From Bufo bufo (taxonomy: Eukaryota; Chordata; Amphibia; Anura; Bufonidae), in the NCBI RefSeq assembly GCF_905171765.1, contig NC_053392.1:398874119-398938118 (forward strand): a DNA stretch of 64,000 nucleotides. Reading direction: 5' to 3'. Within the stretch, counting starts at the first letter, position 1; every line of letters starts with the position of its first letter. Of this stretch, positions 63,190-64,000 are shown piece by piece. The notes under the pieces are model-generated. The model was not told the origin of the DNA. It did not search any database and worked only from the letters and a program-made list of their open reading frames with translations. A program made the position numbers and the translations under genes.

Positions 63190-64000
63190 TACAGACCAAA
63201 AGTTTGGACACACCTTCTCATTCAAAGAGTTTTCTTTATTTTCATGACTATGAAAATTGTAGATTCCCACTCAAGGCATCAAAACTATGAATTAACACAT
63301 GTGGAATTATATACATAACAAACTAGTGTAAAACAACTGAAAATATGTCATATTCTAGGTTCTTCAAAGTAGCCACCTTTTGCTTTGATTACTGCTTTGC
63401 ACACTCTTGGCATTCTCTTGATGAGTTTAAAGAGGTAGTCCCCTGAAATGGTTTTCACTTCACAGGTGTGCCCTCTCAGGTTTAATAAGTGGGATTTCTT
63501 GCCTTATAAATGGGGTTGGGACCATCAGTTGCGTTGAGGAGAAGTCAGGTGGATGCACAGCTGATAGTCCTACTGAATAGACTGTTAGAATTTGTTATAT
63601 GGCAAGAAAAAAGCAGCTAAGTAAAAAACGAGTGGCCATCATTACTTTAAGAAATGAAGGTCAGTCAGTCAGCCGAAAAATTGGGAAAACTTTGAAAGTA
63701 AGGGCTATTTGACCATGAAGGAGAGTGATGGGGTGCTGCGCCAGATTACCTGGCCTCCACAGTCAGCGGACCTGAACCCAATCAAGATGGTTTGGGTGAG
63801 CTGGACCGCAGAGTGAAGGCAAAAGGGCCAACAAGTGCTAAGCATCTCTGGAAACTCCTTCAAAACTGTTGGAAGACCATTTCAGGGGACTACCTCTTGA
63901 AGCTCATCAAGAGAATGCCAAGAGTGTGCAAAGCAGTAATCAAAGCAAAAGGTGGCTACTTTGAAGAACCTAGAATATGACATATTTTCAGTTGTTTCAC
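63185..64000 (+). mobile_element. Tc1-like element, internally deleted, right end beyond window
   Basis: Left end TACAGTACAGACCAAAAGTT followed by TGGACACACCTTCTCATTCA. The subterminal block CATATTCTAGGTTCTTCAAA at 63349 recurs inverted at 63960-63981, so the right terminal repeat starts there and the window ends inside it. The coding part is reduced to the N- and C-terminal ends of the transposase. Confidence 0.88.
63599..63980 (+). pseudogene. Tc1 transposase with internal deletion
   Basis: ATG at 63599 gives MARKKQLSKKRVAIITLRNE and GQSVSRKIGKTLK (first helix-turn-helix). After about 63702 it jumps to SADLNPI (region of the third catalytic residue) with a frameshift, then GELDRRVKAKGPTSAKHLWK and LIKRMPRVCKAVIKAKGGYF and TAG. 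Two of three catalytic residues are deleted and the third (NPIE) reads NPIK or is out of frame. Confidence 0.88.

Overview
This window is from a vertebrate nuclear genome, most likely a frog or toad. It holds the 3' ends of two ordinary host genes in a very transposon-rich background. The host signal is five consecutive exons of slc22a3 (organic cation transporter 3, + strand: 10680-10894, 19229-19337, 29087-29199, 30840-30939, 36983-37025), all with AG/GT splice sites and compatible phases. The last coding exon of plasminogen (plg, - strand, 62947-63108) follows. The two genes point at each other, the tail-to-tail SLC22A3-PLG order that I recall from mouse. I found no other host gene. The organism call is an inference from genome architecture and from the transposon mix (Tc1/mariner, hAT, Penelope-like, Gypsy, L1-type and TTAA-flanked elements).

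Layout. 1-10679 is upstream slc22a3 intron: a Tc1 3' end, an L1 piece, a hAT piece, a 5.2-kb hAT element with its 8-bp target duplication (2297-7492), a widespread AT-rich repeat and MITEs. 10895-19228 is an intron with a broken Gypsy element (11529-14959), a second LTR element that has gag-like coding but no polymerase (14960-18021), a 77-bp satellite and a near-perfect 160-bp-arm hairpin. 19338-29086 is an intron with two solo LTRs, abutting TTAA elements, tandem palindromes and a Tc1 element with a mutated catalytic residue. 29200-36982 covers two introns with Tc1 remnants, hAT MITEs and a Tc1 element split by a hAT derivative that carries a 39-bp minisatellite.

The intergenic part (37026-62880) holds TTAA and hAT MITEs, a repeat with a complete-looking hammerhead ribozyme motif (40893-40939), and a long AT-rich repeat split by two Penelope-like retroelements. 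One is 5'-truncated (42980-45049). The other is nearly intact, with inverted terminal repeats (46593-50524). Next come a duplicated unique segment, an L1 ORF2 with a damaged active site, and two hAT remnants, one split by an unclassified 994-bp insertion with a 6-bp target duplication. The window ends in a plg intron with an internally deleted Tc1 element.

The host exons look functional. Every transposase or reverse transcriptase gene has visible lesions, but the second Penelope-like element is only a few mutations from open and its arms are nearly identical, so it is probably recent. Nothing here is clearly a new cellular system. The best candidates for novelty are the hammerhead-bearing Penelope-derived repeats, the polymerase-less LTR element with its unrecognised ORF, and the unclassified 994-bp insertion.
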